A stretch of DNA of 64,000 nucleotides from Butyrivibrio sp. AE3009. Its GTDB lineage: Bacteria > Bacillota > Clostridia > Lachnospirales > Lachnospiraceae. The DNA lies in NCBI RefSeq assembly GCF_000420845.1, contig NZ_ATVS01000016.1, positions 22,235 through 86,234 on the forward strand. Reading direction: 5' to 3'. Below are positions 1-8,530 of this stretch, in pieces. Position numbers and translations under genes: made by a program. The notes under the pieces are model-generated. The model was not told the origin of the DNA. It was given only the letters and a program-made list of their open reading frames with translations, and made no database searches. Position 1 is the stretch's first letter, and every line of letters starts with the position of its first letter.

Positions 1-514
1 CAATAAGAGCTCCGTGCTTATCACAGACAGCTCTCAGCTCATCAACCTTGCCGGGAGTTCCGTAGAGGTGAGCGATCACCACCAGCTTTACCTCAGGGTA
101 TATCTCAAAGGCCTTCTCAAGAGCCTTGGGATCCATGTTCCAGGTGTCATACTCGGTATCGATAAACACTGCTTCTCCGCCTTCATAGGCCACGGGATTG
201 ACGGTGGCATCGAAGGTCATATCGGAGCAGAATACTTTTTTACCCTCCAGAGATCCATGTCCAACTCTCGGAAGTCCATAGAGCCTCTCACCTGCCAGCT
301 TGATCGCAAGGTGAAGCGCAGCGGTTCCCGAAGAAAGAGCCACCGCATCCTTGCAGCCGATAAACTCTGCGATCTGCTTCTCCGATTCATTTATGTTGGC
401 GCCTACCGTACTCATCCAGTTGGTTTCATAGGCTTCCTGCATATACTTAATCTCATCTCCATGCATAGTCGGAGATGACAGCCATACTTTTTTCTCAAAA
501 GGTTTAATTTCCAT
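1..514 (-). CDS. DegT/DnrJ/EryC1-family sugar aminotransferase, PglE/EpsN-like (partial, N-terminal part)
   Basis: PLP-dependent aminotransferase that would convert a UDP-4-keto-6-deoxy-HexNAc to its 4-amino sugar. The window edge cuts it, leaving about 171 N-terminal residues. The start ATG at 514 has AGAGGAG about 6 bases upstream. The N-terminus resembles EpsN/PglE: a SPTMHGDE stretch, then TNWMSTVG, ESEKQIAEFIGC, and the PLP-phosphate-loop-like ALSSGTAALHLA. The PLP lysine lies beyond the edge. It follows the PglF/WbpM-like dehydratase, and that order (dehydratase then aminotransferase) fits synthesis of a bacillosamine-type precursor. A PseC role in pseudaminic acid synthesis is less likely because the neighbouring dehydratase is the retaining type. 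The family is clear; the exact substrate is inferred. Confidence 0.85.
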   Translation of the reverse strand, partial: MEIKPFEKKVWLSSPTMHGDEIKYMQEAYETNWMSTVGANINESEKQIAEFIGCKDAVALSSGTAALHLAIKLAGERLYGLPRVGHGSLEGKKVFCSDMTFDATVNPVAYEGGEAVFIDTEYDTWNMDPKALEKAFEIYPEVKLVVIAHLYGTPGKVDELRAVCDKHGALI

Positions 515-530
515 AAAATTCTCCTCTTAG

Positions 531-591
531 GTGCCTGTCACTTTGCTATACTAAAGTGCCTGTCACTTCATCACGTTAAAGTGCCTGTCAC
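531..591. repeat. Three direct copies of GTGCCTGTCAC at 25-nt spacing (family A)
   Basis: Copies start at 531, 556 and 581, exactly 25 nt apart, and fill the gap between the dehydratase stop codon and the next gene's start. Each core sits inside a partly palindromic AAGTGCCTGTCACTT unit. Related copies occur at 14989, 15014, 16799, 34815 and 40325-40359. The arrangement is REP-like; no protein is encoded. Confidence 0.8.
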
Positions 592-594
592 CAT

Positions 595-2523
595 TTAGCC
601 GTTAATTTCCTCGGCGGCCTTGTTCAGGGCTTCCTTTCTCTCCCTTGTCATTACATATCTGTGGACATCGGGGTGATAGGTCTCTACAATCTCCTTCACA
701 AGCTCGCGGATCTCAGGAGCCTCTTCTCTGGCGGCTCTGTTGAGCTTCTCAAGCTGAGCAAAAAATCTCATCTCATCCATATCGATAGGCTTACCGATGT
801 GGATCATTCTGTTGGCTGTGTCCTGAAGGCCCTCCTCGTCCATGAGCATCTCCTCATAGAGCTTCTCGCCGGGGCGAAGTCCGGTGAACTCGATTCTGAT
901 GTCCTCGCCCACCTTGTAGCCTGAGAGCTTGATCAGGTTCTCGGCAAGATCCAGGATCCTTACGGGCTCACCCATGTCCAAAACGAAGATCTCTCCGCCC
1001 TTGGCAAAGGCTCCCGCCTGAAGTACCAGAGATACTGCCTCAGAAATGGTCATGAAATAACGGATGATGTTAGGGTCCGTAACTGTAACGGGACCTCCGG
1101 CCGCTATCTGCTTCTTGAAAAGAGGAATAACCGAGCCGTTGGAGCCAAGGACGTTACCGAATCTTACCGCAACGAACTCAGTTTCATAATGCTTGTTAAA
1201 GGTCTGAACTATCATCTCGCAGATACGCTTGCTGGCGCCCATGATATTGGTGGGGTTAACAGCCTTGTCTGTGGAGATGAGAACAAACTTCTTACAGCCG
1301 TTATTGGCTGCTGCCATGGCAGTTTTCCAGGTTCCGAAGACGTTGTTCTTGATAGCTTCTCCCGGGCTGTCCTCCATAAGAGGCACGTGCTTGTGGGCAG
1401 CTGCGTGATATACGATATCCGGCTTGTATTCGTCAAAAATATTGTTGATCCTTAAGGTATTTCTTACTGATGCGATAAGAACCACCAGATCCAGCTCCTT
1501 GTACTTGTTCTTAAGTTCCTGCTGGATGTCGTAGGCATTGTTCTCGTAAATATCAACAATGATAAGTCTCTTGGGTCCGTGGGATGCGATCTGTCTGCAG
1601 AGCTCTGAGCCGATGGATCCGCCGCCTCCCGTTACCATAACCACCTTGTCCTTCACATAACCTGCGATGGAATCGATGTCAACCGCAATGGGGTCTCTTC
1701 CGAGAAGGTCCTCAACCTCAACGTCACGAAGTCTTGATACATTTACCTCGCCGTTAACCAGCTGGTACATTCCGGGAAGTGAACGAAGCTTACAATCTGT
1801 ATCTTTACATATATCAAGGAGCTTCTTCATCTCAGCCCTTGATACCGAAGGAATTGCCACGATTATCTCGTCAATATCATAGAGATCTGCACACTCAACG
1901 ATCCTGTCTCTGCCTCCCACAACTCTGATTCCCTGGATGTACTTGCCCCATTTGTTGGAATCATCGTCGATGATGCACTTGATGGACATGGTGGAATAGT
2001 TGCTGGTAATAATCTCCTTGATGATGATGTTAGCCGCTTCACCGGCGCCTATTATCATAACCGCCTTGGAGTTGTGCCTGTTCTCCGCTCTGTGCTTCTG
2101 ACTGCGAAGGAACCTGTAGGAGAACCTGCTGGCGAAGATAAATGTCAGCAGGAAAAAAGCATACAGGAAATAGTAACTCTGAGGCACCGGCTGTGTATGT
2201 GACTTGAAAAACTGAAGTCCGATGGCGTTAATAACACCTGAGAGAGCACAGCCCATAACCAGGTTCTGCATCTCACGCTCTCCGGCATAGGCCCAGAGGC
2301 TGTCATAGAGCTTGAAGGCATAGAACACAACCAGCGTGATGATAATATTTATCGGCAAAAACTTTGTTACCGGATTCATGAAGTGATCCGGGATCTCATC
2401 TATGTGAAAATTGTACCTCAAAAGAATCGCGATATAGCTGGCAGCGATGACGCTGATAATATCGTAGATTATCAGTCCTGTCCTTCTGTATAATTTGGCA
2501 TAATTAAAGGGTTCTTTTTTCAT
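595..2523 (-). CDS. Membrane-bound UDP-GlcNAc 4,6-dehydratase, PglF/WbpM/CapD type
   Basis: NDP-sugar dehydratase that would convert UDP-GlcNAc to UDP-2-acetamido-2,6-dideoxy-4-ketohexose at the inner membrane. The 642-residue length is typical of the long PglF/WbpM subfamily. About four N-terminal membrane helices lie within residues 15-135. A CoA-binding-like Rossmann domain follows (IIGAGEAANI near 157). The SDR catalytic domain carries VTGGGGSIGSE at 297-307, STDKAVNP at 417-424, and Met428/Lys432 in place of the usual Tyr/Lys pair, a hallmark of this subfamily. These enzymes keep C5 configuration, which favours bacillosamine- or legionaminate-type sugars over pseudaminic acid. The start overlaps the polymerase stop by 4 bases (ATGA). 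Confidence 0.92.
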   Translation of the reverse strand: MKKEPFNYAKLYRRTGLIIYDIISVIAASYIAILLRYNFHIDEIPDHFMNPVTKFLPINIIITLVVFYAFKLYDSLWAYAGEREMQNLVMGCALSGVINAIGLQFFKSHTQPVPQSYYFLYAFFLLTFIFASRFSYRFLRSQKHRAENRHNSKAVMIIGAGEAANIIIKEIITSNYSTMSIKCIIDDDSNKWGKYIQGIRVVGGRDRIVECADLYDIDEIIVAIPSVSRAEMKKLLDICKDTDCKLRSLPGMYQLVNGEVNVSRLRDVEVEDLLGRDPIAVDIDSIAGYVKDKVVMVTGGGGSIGSELCRQIASHGPKRLIIVDIYENNAYDIQQELKNKYKELDLVVLIASVRNTLRINNIFDEYKPDIVYHAAAHKHVPLMEDSPGEAIKNNVFGTWKTAMAAANNGCKKFVLISTDKAVNPTNIMGASKRICEMIVQTFNKHYETEFVAVRFGNVLGSNGSVIPLFKKQIAAGGPVTVTDPNIIRYFMTISEAVSLVLQAGAFAKGGEIFVLDMGEPVRILDLAENLIKLSGYKVGEDIRIEFTGLRPGEKLYEEMLMDEEGLQDTANRMIHIGKPIDMDEMRFFAQLEKLNRAAREEAPEIRELVKEIVETYHPDVHRYVMTRERKEALNKAAEEING

Positions 2524-5183
2524 TTATTCAACGTTTCCTTATAGGTAAGTCCTGCAAACGCAAGCATAAGTGCCACTGTCATGGGATTGCACAGCTGGAA
2601 CACCCACTCAGATATTCCCGCAAAAGCAAAAGCCATTATAACAGCAAATATTAACAGCAGTATAGGGTTGGTACTGTGATTTTTCTTGTAGATCGAAACT
2701 CCCAGAACCGCTGCTGTAATCAGTACCACAATAAACAGTATTCCCACCGGCACTCCGTTGTCGTAAGCCACCTGCATATAGGTGTTGTGGGCGTGAACTG
2801 CGATCTCTCCGTTGGGAAGGAGGGCTCCCATCTCATCATGTCCCGTAAGGTTCAGTTCCTTTGCATAGGACTTAAATATGGTTATCCTTCCGTTGGAAAG
2901 CATATCAAGTCTGTCGGTGGTGTCAACATAGCCGCCCATTTCTTCGGAGATGATATGGCGCTCAGCCTCTGTTCCGGGAATAGCTACCAGGAGCCTGTCT
3001 GCCGGAGCAGTCACTCCTTCATCGTTTCTACCCTGATCATCGGGTGTATCCTGGGAAGAGCCGCTGTTTTGCTCCTCGAACTCGAAGCTCTTGTCACCGT
3101 TAAATCCATAGTTGTCATAAATAGGCTTGCCTTCGCTGTCATAGTTGTTGACATCGATAGGATAGTTATAGTCTCCAAGACTTACGCCAAGAATCTTCTC
3201 AGCAAAAAGTCCTGCGAATCTCTCAACACACATAAAGTTGGTGTTGTCCCAGTCTGCTCCGCCTCTTACAAGCACATCCGTATCGTCAATGACATAGAAT
3301 GTAGGCTTGGCAACAATGGCAGGAATGAGTCTCTGCAATGTAAAGGCCCCGGGGAAGCAGATAATAGCTGCTGCCGCCATAAGAGCAACGATCCTGATGA
3401 ACTGCTTCTTGTGAACGGAGACAGTCACCAGCAGCACTGCGATCACGGTAACGGCAATGGCCAGTATAGCAGTCCTTGATACCGTAAATATCGCATAGGA
3501 TATGATCCAGCCAAAGAGGACGATTTCCTTCCAGGCGGATTTAAAGAGGACAACAATGCCCATTTTCCTAGGTATAGCAACAATCTTGGCAACCAGCATA
3601 ACCGTAGCCACTGCTGCCATAAGCGACAGATACTCGGCTGTGACGGTTACTGTGTGGAAGATAAAAGCAAATCTTCCGCTGACAAAGCCCGCAAAATATC
3701 TGTGCAGAAGACTAAATACCAGTGATAAGAGAAAGTTGACCATAAGGCCGCCCGCAAGAACCTTGTACCAGTTCTTTCTTCCCTTCCATCCCGCGATCCT
3801 AAGATACAGGCACACGAATACGACTGACAGGGCAACTCCCCACCATCTGGTGTTCCTGAATATTATAAGCGCTGCCATGAATACCAGAAGAAGTATCGCA
3901 AAAGCAGAAATAGTGGTCCTGTCTTCCTCATGGCCTATAATGCGAAGAGCCTTTTTCCTGATAAGCGCGATGGCCCTTCTCACAAGACTTATAACAACGA
4001 AGCCGCCCAGGATAACGATGATGATGCCATACTTGAGGGCCATGTTGTGAAGGTCGTACTCTTTTTCCGTCTCAGCAAGGCGATGAACGTCGTAATATCT
4101 GATCCCCGCTACCAGGGAAGCTGCAAGCCACACAAGATTGGGGATATTGAAGGCCTCTCTGAAGGTGAAGGTGAGCAGCATCGTGATTATGAGCCAGATG
4201 ACCATCCTTCTCTCGGAAAGGGTGTGATATATGTCGTAGAGGTCGTTCATGTAGCAGCTTGCATACCACAGGGACATTGCTATTGAGAACATCATAAGGC
4301 AGTCCCTTGGCCTATCCGCATTGTCAATACTCTGCCAGAAGGATACGCCCACATTCTGTTTGACCACATTGTGGTTGATGGCGTAGAACCCTATGCCTGC
4401 GCAGATGATAAGTCCGATCTCGTAAAAGATGATATCCGTCGCACGAGCATCAAAAAGCTTAAGCGGAAATACCATGATCATCAGCGTCAGAAAAACAATC
4501 GCATTAAGCGGGTTAGCCACATACTTTATCAGCTTTCCAATAGTAAGAAGCGTGTTCTTCTCAGGCTTTTTCCTGAAATATATAGTCTCTGCAAGTATCA
4601 AAGCAAATGCGATAGCTGCAATAATTCCGATACACTTAATTGACCTTGACCTGGACATGGGCACCTTGTAATTGTAATAGCATGCAGCGTGTCTTCCCGG
4701 AATCTCAGCCCAACGAGAGTACAGGCTTCCAACATATTCGGGATTCTCCGGAATATCCTCAAGACTTAGCATATATTTGGATCTGCAGGACTCGAACAAA
4801 AGATAATACTCCTTGCCCGGTTCCACATCAATCTCCATGGGGACATTGACATAGGCAGGCAGCTGATAATCCGCCGTATCCACAGGAACCTTAACAAGCT
4901 CTTCGTTATTCTCGTTCCTGACCGCCACGCTGATATATCTGCCGTTGAGCATCTCGGAGACATATACGTCCACGGACCTTAGTCTGTCGAAACGGGTGAC
5001 AAACTTCTGAACCGCATTGTTCTCAAGGTTGACGGTAACGGTCTCCTCCAGGAGATTGCCACCGGCTGAATATTCGAAGGTATCAGCAAAAATCCTGAGG
5101 GGCCATATGGTCATTATGCAAATAAGTGTAAGCAATAGAATTGTCACTTCTATTGCCGTCTTCCTGGTTATTATTCTTCTCAT
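2520..5183 (-). CDS. O-antigen polymerase/ligase-like membrane protein (Wzy/WaaL superfamily)
   Basis: Large 887-residue polytopic protein, probably joining lipid-linked repeat units or moving finished glycan to an acceptor on the outer face of the membrane. A first helix (about 12-33) is followed by an extracytoplasmic beta-rich stretch to about residue 180, then a series of helices. A long hydrophilic acidic loop near 640-790 precedes HAHNTYMQVAYDNGVPVG, which matches the H-x-HN...G..G motif of the O-antigen ligase superfamily. It is longer than usual because of the N-terminal domain and the loop. It overlaps the dehydratase by 4 bases. A second polymerase candidate (EpsG type) lies at 31744-32871. 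I cannot tell polymerase from ligase by sequence. Confidence 0.75.
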   Translation of the reverse strand: MRRIITRKTAIEVTILLLTLICIMTIWPLRIFADTFEYSAGGNLLEETVTVNLENNAVQKFVTRFDRLRSVDVYVSEMLNGRYISVAVRNENNEELVKVPVDTADYQLPAYVNVPMEIDVEPGKEYYLLFESCRSKYMLSLEDIPENPEYVGSLYSRWAEIPGRHAACYYNYKVPMSRSRSIKCIGIIAAIAFALILAETIYFRKKPEKNTLLTIGKLIKYVANPLNAIVFLTLMIMVFPLKLFDARATDIIFYEIGLIICAGIGFYAINHNVVKQNVGVSFWQSIDNADRPRDCLMMFSIAMSLWYASCYMNDLYDIYHTLSERRMVIWLIITMLLTFTFREAFNIPNLVWLAASLVAGIRYYDVHRLAETEKEYDLHNMALKYGIIIVILGGFVVISLVRRAIALIRKKALRIIGHEEDRTTISAFAILLLVFMAALIIFRNTRWWGVALSVVFVCLYLRIAGWKGRKNWYKVLAGGLMVNFLLSLVFSLLHRYFAGFVSGRFAFIFHTVTVTAEYLSLMAAVATVMLVAKIVAIPRKMGIVVLFKSAWKEIVLFGWIISYAIFTVSRTAILAIAVTVIAVLLVTVSVHKKQFIRIVALMAAAAIICFPGAFTLQRLIPAIVAKPTFYVIDDTDVLVRGGADWDNTNFMCVERFAGLFAEKILGVSLGDYNYPIDVNNYDSEGKPIYDNYGFNGDKSFEFEEQNSGSSQDTPDDQGRNDEGVTAPADRLLVAIPGTEAERHIISEEMGGYVDTTDRLDMLSNGRITIFKSYAKELNLTGHDEMGALLPNGEIAVHAHNTYMQVAYDNGVPVGILFIVVLITAAVLGVSIYKKNHSTNPILLLIFAVIMAFAFAGISEWVFQLCNPMTVALMLAFAGLTYKETLNK

Positions 5184-5251
5184 TTATCTATTCCCGATAG
5201 TAATTTTAAGCCTAAAAAGCCATCATTAAATATTATCACAGAATGCGGTTC

Positions 5252-6976
5252 TTATACAACCTTGGCCGGGGCCGCTCCAAGCCTTCTGTTGCACAAAAGA
5301 AGCGGAAGACACAGCCACAGATATACCACGTATCTCACAAGGTATGTAGGACCCAGCAGCACCGTAAGGAAGGTCAGCACCATGGGTAAAAAAGGTATGA
5401 TCCCCTTGAAATCCCTGATGCGAAGCCTGTACAGCAGCACAAACAGATAGATAAGGAGCATCATTCCCGGTGAAAACAGAAGGTACAAAGCCTTGGCATC
5501 ATCATGGAAGGTTCCGATGGAAAGGTATCTGTAGAGACTGTCAATCACAGGGATAAAGCTGTGCCTCTCTCCGGGCTGCTCCACCTCATATCCGAAATAG
5601 GAGGAATGCTCATAGGTGAACGTGAACATGGTTCCGCCCTTGTATACGTTGATATTGGCCGGCGGATATACATATCCGTAGGAGGTAAGAAGCCAGGCGT
5701 TCAGATACACCATGGGATGCTTCTTAAACAGCTTCCACCACAGTCCCCAGAAACCTGCCTTGTTCTGCTCATAGTATTCGTTGTTAAAATCCACCTTCAC
5801 AAGGTCCGACACTCTCTCGGTGTACTTCTCAAGATTAGCCTCCGGAATATAGGAAACCAGCGTGTCAATATCCTCCTGCGACATGGACTGCCTATCGTAT
5901 TTGTAGACTCTTGCCATCTGCATAATAGGAACAGTCAGCATCTCCTGATGGTGCGTTCCCTCTGATGCAAAGACCGCCGCCAGCACACTGTTGAACACAA
6001 GATATGCTACGACCGGGATCACCAACAGCGCCGACAGCTTTCCAAACAGCTTTTTGGTATCAACATGTTTCCACAGATAGATAAGTCCAAAGGGAATAAA
6101 CACAAGATACGCATAAAAGCCGTTGTGCCTGAAGCACGGCATCAGGAAGGCAGTTATACACAGGGCTGCAGCTCTGCTCTTTTTCTGTATAAAAAGAGCG
6201 GGATCATCCGTAAGCTGAGCCAGCAGCACCGTAAGAAGAAGGAGAAACGCCGAAAACAGCCCGTCCTTACTTGAGCAGAGCGTATACATGACTATCGTTG
6301 GGAAAAGACCGTAATACAAGGTCCACAGAATCCTTGACCTCTTGCCGATACCTCTTTTATGCAAGTACATAAGTGTATAGGCGAAGATTGCAGTAATTAT
6401 CAGCATCTGGAAAACTATGTAGGTGAAAATACCAAGATTCCAGGAGCCTGTGGCTTTATGAACAAAGGCTATGATGCCTCCGAGAAGCAGCACATGAAGA
6501 AGCGGGTGATGTGTAGAAAAACTCCTTGTCAGCACCTCATTCAGCTCATCCTGTGCATCGTACACGAAGAATCCCGGGAACTCCGCCAGAAGAACCGGCA
6601 GGTTCATAAGAGCCAGCGCTCCCCAGGTGGTGAGATAATCTGCCGACGTAAAGGGAGAAGTCTCGATCACGCCACCGGGCTCTTTGGCCACATTTGTCTG
6701 AAATAATCCAAACAGCTTGGCTCCCTGCCTCTGGGCGTCATAATTTCTCCAGACGTACCTGGTATCGACGGTGATGATTATCATCATGCACAGCATAGTC
6801 AGCATTGCATTCCGGTCACTCAGATTGATGCAGTCATTGTTTTCAAGCTGATAACCAAGCACGAAAAAAAGTCCCGATAAAACGCCAAATAAGCCTGACA
6901 AAAGCCAGGCTGATATGACATTTTTTTCCTGTTTAATTGTGTTCCCCGTATTTAAGTCAGGCCTCATCCTCTTCAT
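5252..6976 (-). CDS. DUF6020-like polytopic membrane protein, probable GT-C glycosyltransferase
   Basis: A 574-residue protein with about ten or more predicted helices. The extracytoplasmic segment after helix 3 contains YDAQDELNEVL followed by FSTHHPLLHVLLLG. That acidic-plus-HHP pattern resembles DUF6020 proteins and the first loop of GT-C enzymes, which use polyprenyl-phosphate sugars. A hydrophilic part between about 350 and 470 may be an extracytoplasmic domain. The gene begins inside the end of the upstream GT2 (20-base overlap), so the two are probably co-translated. ATG at 6967 is an alternative start with AAGAG about 9 bases upstream. The donor sugar cannot be read from the sequence. 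Confidence 0.7.
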   Translation of the reverse strand: MKRMRPDLNTGNTIKQEKNVISAWLLSGLFGVLSGLFFVLGYQLENNDCINLSDRNAMLTMLCMMIIITVDTRYVWRNYDAQRQGAKLFGLFQTNVAKEPGGVIETSPFTSADYLTTWGALALMNLPVLLAEFPGFFVYDAQDELNEVLTRSFSTHHPLLHVLLLGGIIAFVHKATGSWNLGIFTYIVFQMLIITAIFAYTLMYLHKRGIGKRSRILWTLYYGLFPTIVMYTLCSSKDGLFSAFLLLLTVLLAQLTDDPALFIQKKSRAAALCITAFLMPCFRHNGFYAYLVFIPFGLIYLWKHVDTKKLFGKLSALLVIPVVAYLVFNSVLAAVFASEGTHHQEMLTVPIMQMARVYKYDRQSMSQEDIDTLVSYIPEANLEKYTERVSDLVKVDFNNEYYEQNKAGFWGLWWKLFKKHPMVYLNAWLLTSYGYVYPPANINVYKGGTMFTFTYEHSSYFGYEVEQPGERHSFIPVIDSLYRYLSIGTFHDDAKALYLLFSPGMMLLIYLFVLLYRLRIRDFKGIIPFLPMVLTFLTVLLGPTYLVRYVVYLWLCLPLLLCNRRLGAAPAKVV

Positions 6977-7916
6977 CTCTTGTTGTCTCGCGAATTACAT
7001 ACTGAGGGTTCTTGTTCTGCGCGATGTATATTCTTCCAACATACTCCCCGATCATACCTTGCATGAGCATCATCATTCCCCCAATGAACATGATTGCACT
7101 CATCATGGCTGAGAAACCAACAGGGACGTTGGGATTAACAAATTTCTTGATAACTGTGTAAATACCGTAGAGTATACCCACTACCGCAAAGATTCCGCCG
7201 GACATGGTGGCTATTCTTAAGGGCTTGATGGAAAAGGCGGTAAAGCCGTTGATCCAAAGGGCTATGAGCTTGCCAAGGGTATAGCCGCTCTCTCCCACCT
7301 CTCTCTTTCTGTGGGTAACGTCAACATTGACGATGTTTCTGGTGGTTCTAAGTACCAGGCCTATTACGTAGGGATAGGAGCTCTCATAGGTGAGCATCTG
7401 ATCAACTACAAATCTCCTGGCTATAAAATAACTGGATACGTACAGTTCCTTGGGTTTACCCAGCATTGCACTTGCCATCCACTCATTCATGGCTGTTCCG
7501 AAGTTCCTGAAGAGGCTGTGCTGCTTGTTGGCATATCTTGCATAGGCAACATCGGCGCCTTTAACCACGGCATCTATCAGCTTGTCAGCTTCATCCGCAG
7601 GGGTCTGTCCGTCGTCGTCAAGACAGATGACATATTCGCCCTTGCTGGCTCTAAGTCCTGCCATGAGAGCGGCGTGCTGGCCGAAGTTCTTGGCGAAGTT
7701 GATTCCTGTAATAACATCTTTCCTCGGGCCGTTACACAGCTCCTTGATCTTCCCCCAGGTGTTGTCGGGGGAGCCGTCGTTAACAAGGATTATCTCGTAG
7801 GAGTAGCCCTTTAATTTATCTTTTTTCATTGTAGCTGCTATCTCGTCTATAACACTCTCAATGGTGTTCTCGGATCTGTAGCAGGGAATAACGTAGCTTA
7901 TCAGGTTCTTGACCAT
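6957..7916 (-). CDS. GT2 polyprenyl-phosphate glycosyltransferase (GtrB/DPM1-like)
   Basis: Transfers a sugar from an NDP donor to undecaprenyl phosphate on the cytoplasmic face, supplying GT-C enzymes. The GT-A fold is shown by YVIPCYRSENTI near the N-terminus, VNDGSPDNTW, and the metal-binding CLDDDGQ. Two helices near residues 230-300 form the GtrB-type membrane anchor. The longest reading frame opens with TTG at 7937. I chose ATG at 7916 because the fold begins there (MVKNLISYVIPC) and AAAGG lies upstream, giving about 319 residues. The end overlaps the next gene, the DUF6020-like protein, which is a plausible partner. Confidence 0.88.
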   Translation of the reverse strand: MVKNLISYVIPCYRSENTIESVIDEIAATMKKDKLKGYSYEIILVNDGSPDNTWGKIKELCNGPRKDVITGINFAKNFGQHAALMAGLRASKGEYVICLDDDGQTPADEADKLIDAVVKGADVAYARYANKQHSLFRNFGTAMNEWMASAMLGKPKELYVSSYFIARRFVVDQMLTYESSYPYVIGLVLRTTRNIVNVDVTHRKREVGESGYTLGKLIALWINGFTAFSIKPLRIATMSGGIFAVVGILYGIYTVIKKFVNPNVPVGFSAMMSAIMFIGGMMMLMQGMIGEYVGRIYIAQNKNPQYVIRETTRDEEDEA

Positions 7917-7951
7917 CAATAAAAATCTGCCTTTCAATCAGTTTCTTTGGA

Positions 7952-8485
7952 TTACTCTTTTAAAATTTTCTCCATCAATATCATATCACTTTTTTCACCA
8001 TCACTGCACTCCACTGCGGGCAGATCCTGTATTTTAACAAAGCCGCCGTACTCATAGCTCTTTCTGGCCACCTCATTGGAAGTGAAAACCCGAAGGATCA
8101 GCTTCTTGATGGGAGTGTTCTCCTTCACATATTCCGTCGCAAGAACGGCGGTCTCATTGCCATAGCCCTTGCCTACTGCGTCGTCCTCTCCGATGAAGAT
8201 CCCGTACTCCGCCTCGGTCCTGTCTTCATTTCGGAAAATAAAGTACACGCTGCCCACGGGTCTGTGATCTCTGTCGTTCTCGCAGATGATGAGCTGCAGC
8301 ACCTTGCCGGTGTCCACCTTCTCTTTTAACCAGTTCTCATGGTGCGGTGCCGTAAAGGTTTCTCTGTATATAAAGTGACTTCTCACTCTTTCGTTGTTTC
8401 TCCATTTGATAACGAGATGTGTATCGTCTCTTGTTATCTTCCTGAGGGATATGTTTTTTCCCACTGCCAAAAATCTATCTTCCAT
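7952..8485 (-). CDS. GNAT-family N-acetyltransferase (RimJ/PseH-like)
   Basis: A 177-residue acetyl-CoA-dependent N-acetyltransferase. LRKITRDD and IKWRNNERVRSHF near the N-terminus are typical of the RimJ/RimL-PseH branch. The acetyl-CoA-binding motif region contains VGKGYGNETA, and the C-terminal part has NEVARKSYEYGGF. Start ATG 8485 has AAAGGTGA upstream. In a glycan locus it probably acetylates an amino sugar: either the 4-amino sugar made by the RffA-like enzyme or a pseudaminic acid precursor (the PseH step). The family is sure; the substrate is inferred. Confidence 0.85.
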   Translation of the reverse strand: MEDRFLAVGKNISLRKITRDDTHLVIKWRNNERVRSHFIYRETFTAPHHENWLKEKVDTGKVLQLIICENDRDHRPVGSVYFIFRNEDRTEAEYGIFIGEDDAVGKGYGNETAVLATEYVKENTPIKKLILRVFTSNEVARKSYEYGGFVKIQDLPAVECSDGEKSDMILMEKILKE

Positions 8486-8530
8486 TTTTCACCTTTTATT
8501 CTTCATAGCATCAGAATTAGCCAAGTCATA

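Noticed and set aside
14..478. Plus-strand reading frame of 154 codons at the left edge
   Set aside because: It is the antisense of a clear DegT aminotransferase and shows no family pattern of its own.
531..591. Small CRISPR-like array
   Set aside because: Only three 11-base repeats with 14-base spacers that resemble each other, no cas genes, and the same core is scattered singly elsewhere.
2676..3479. Long plus-strand frame (267 codons) opposite the polymerase gene
   Set aside because: Antisense of a convincing membrane protein; its translation has no domain pattern or suitable ribosome binding site.
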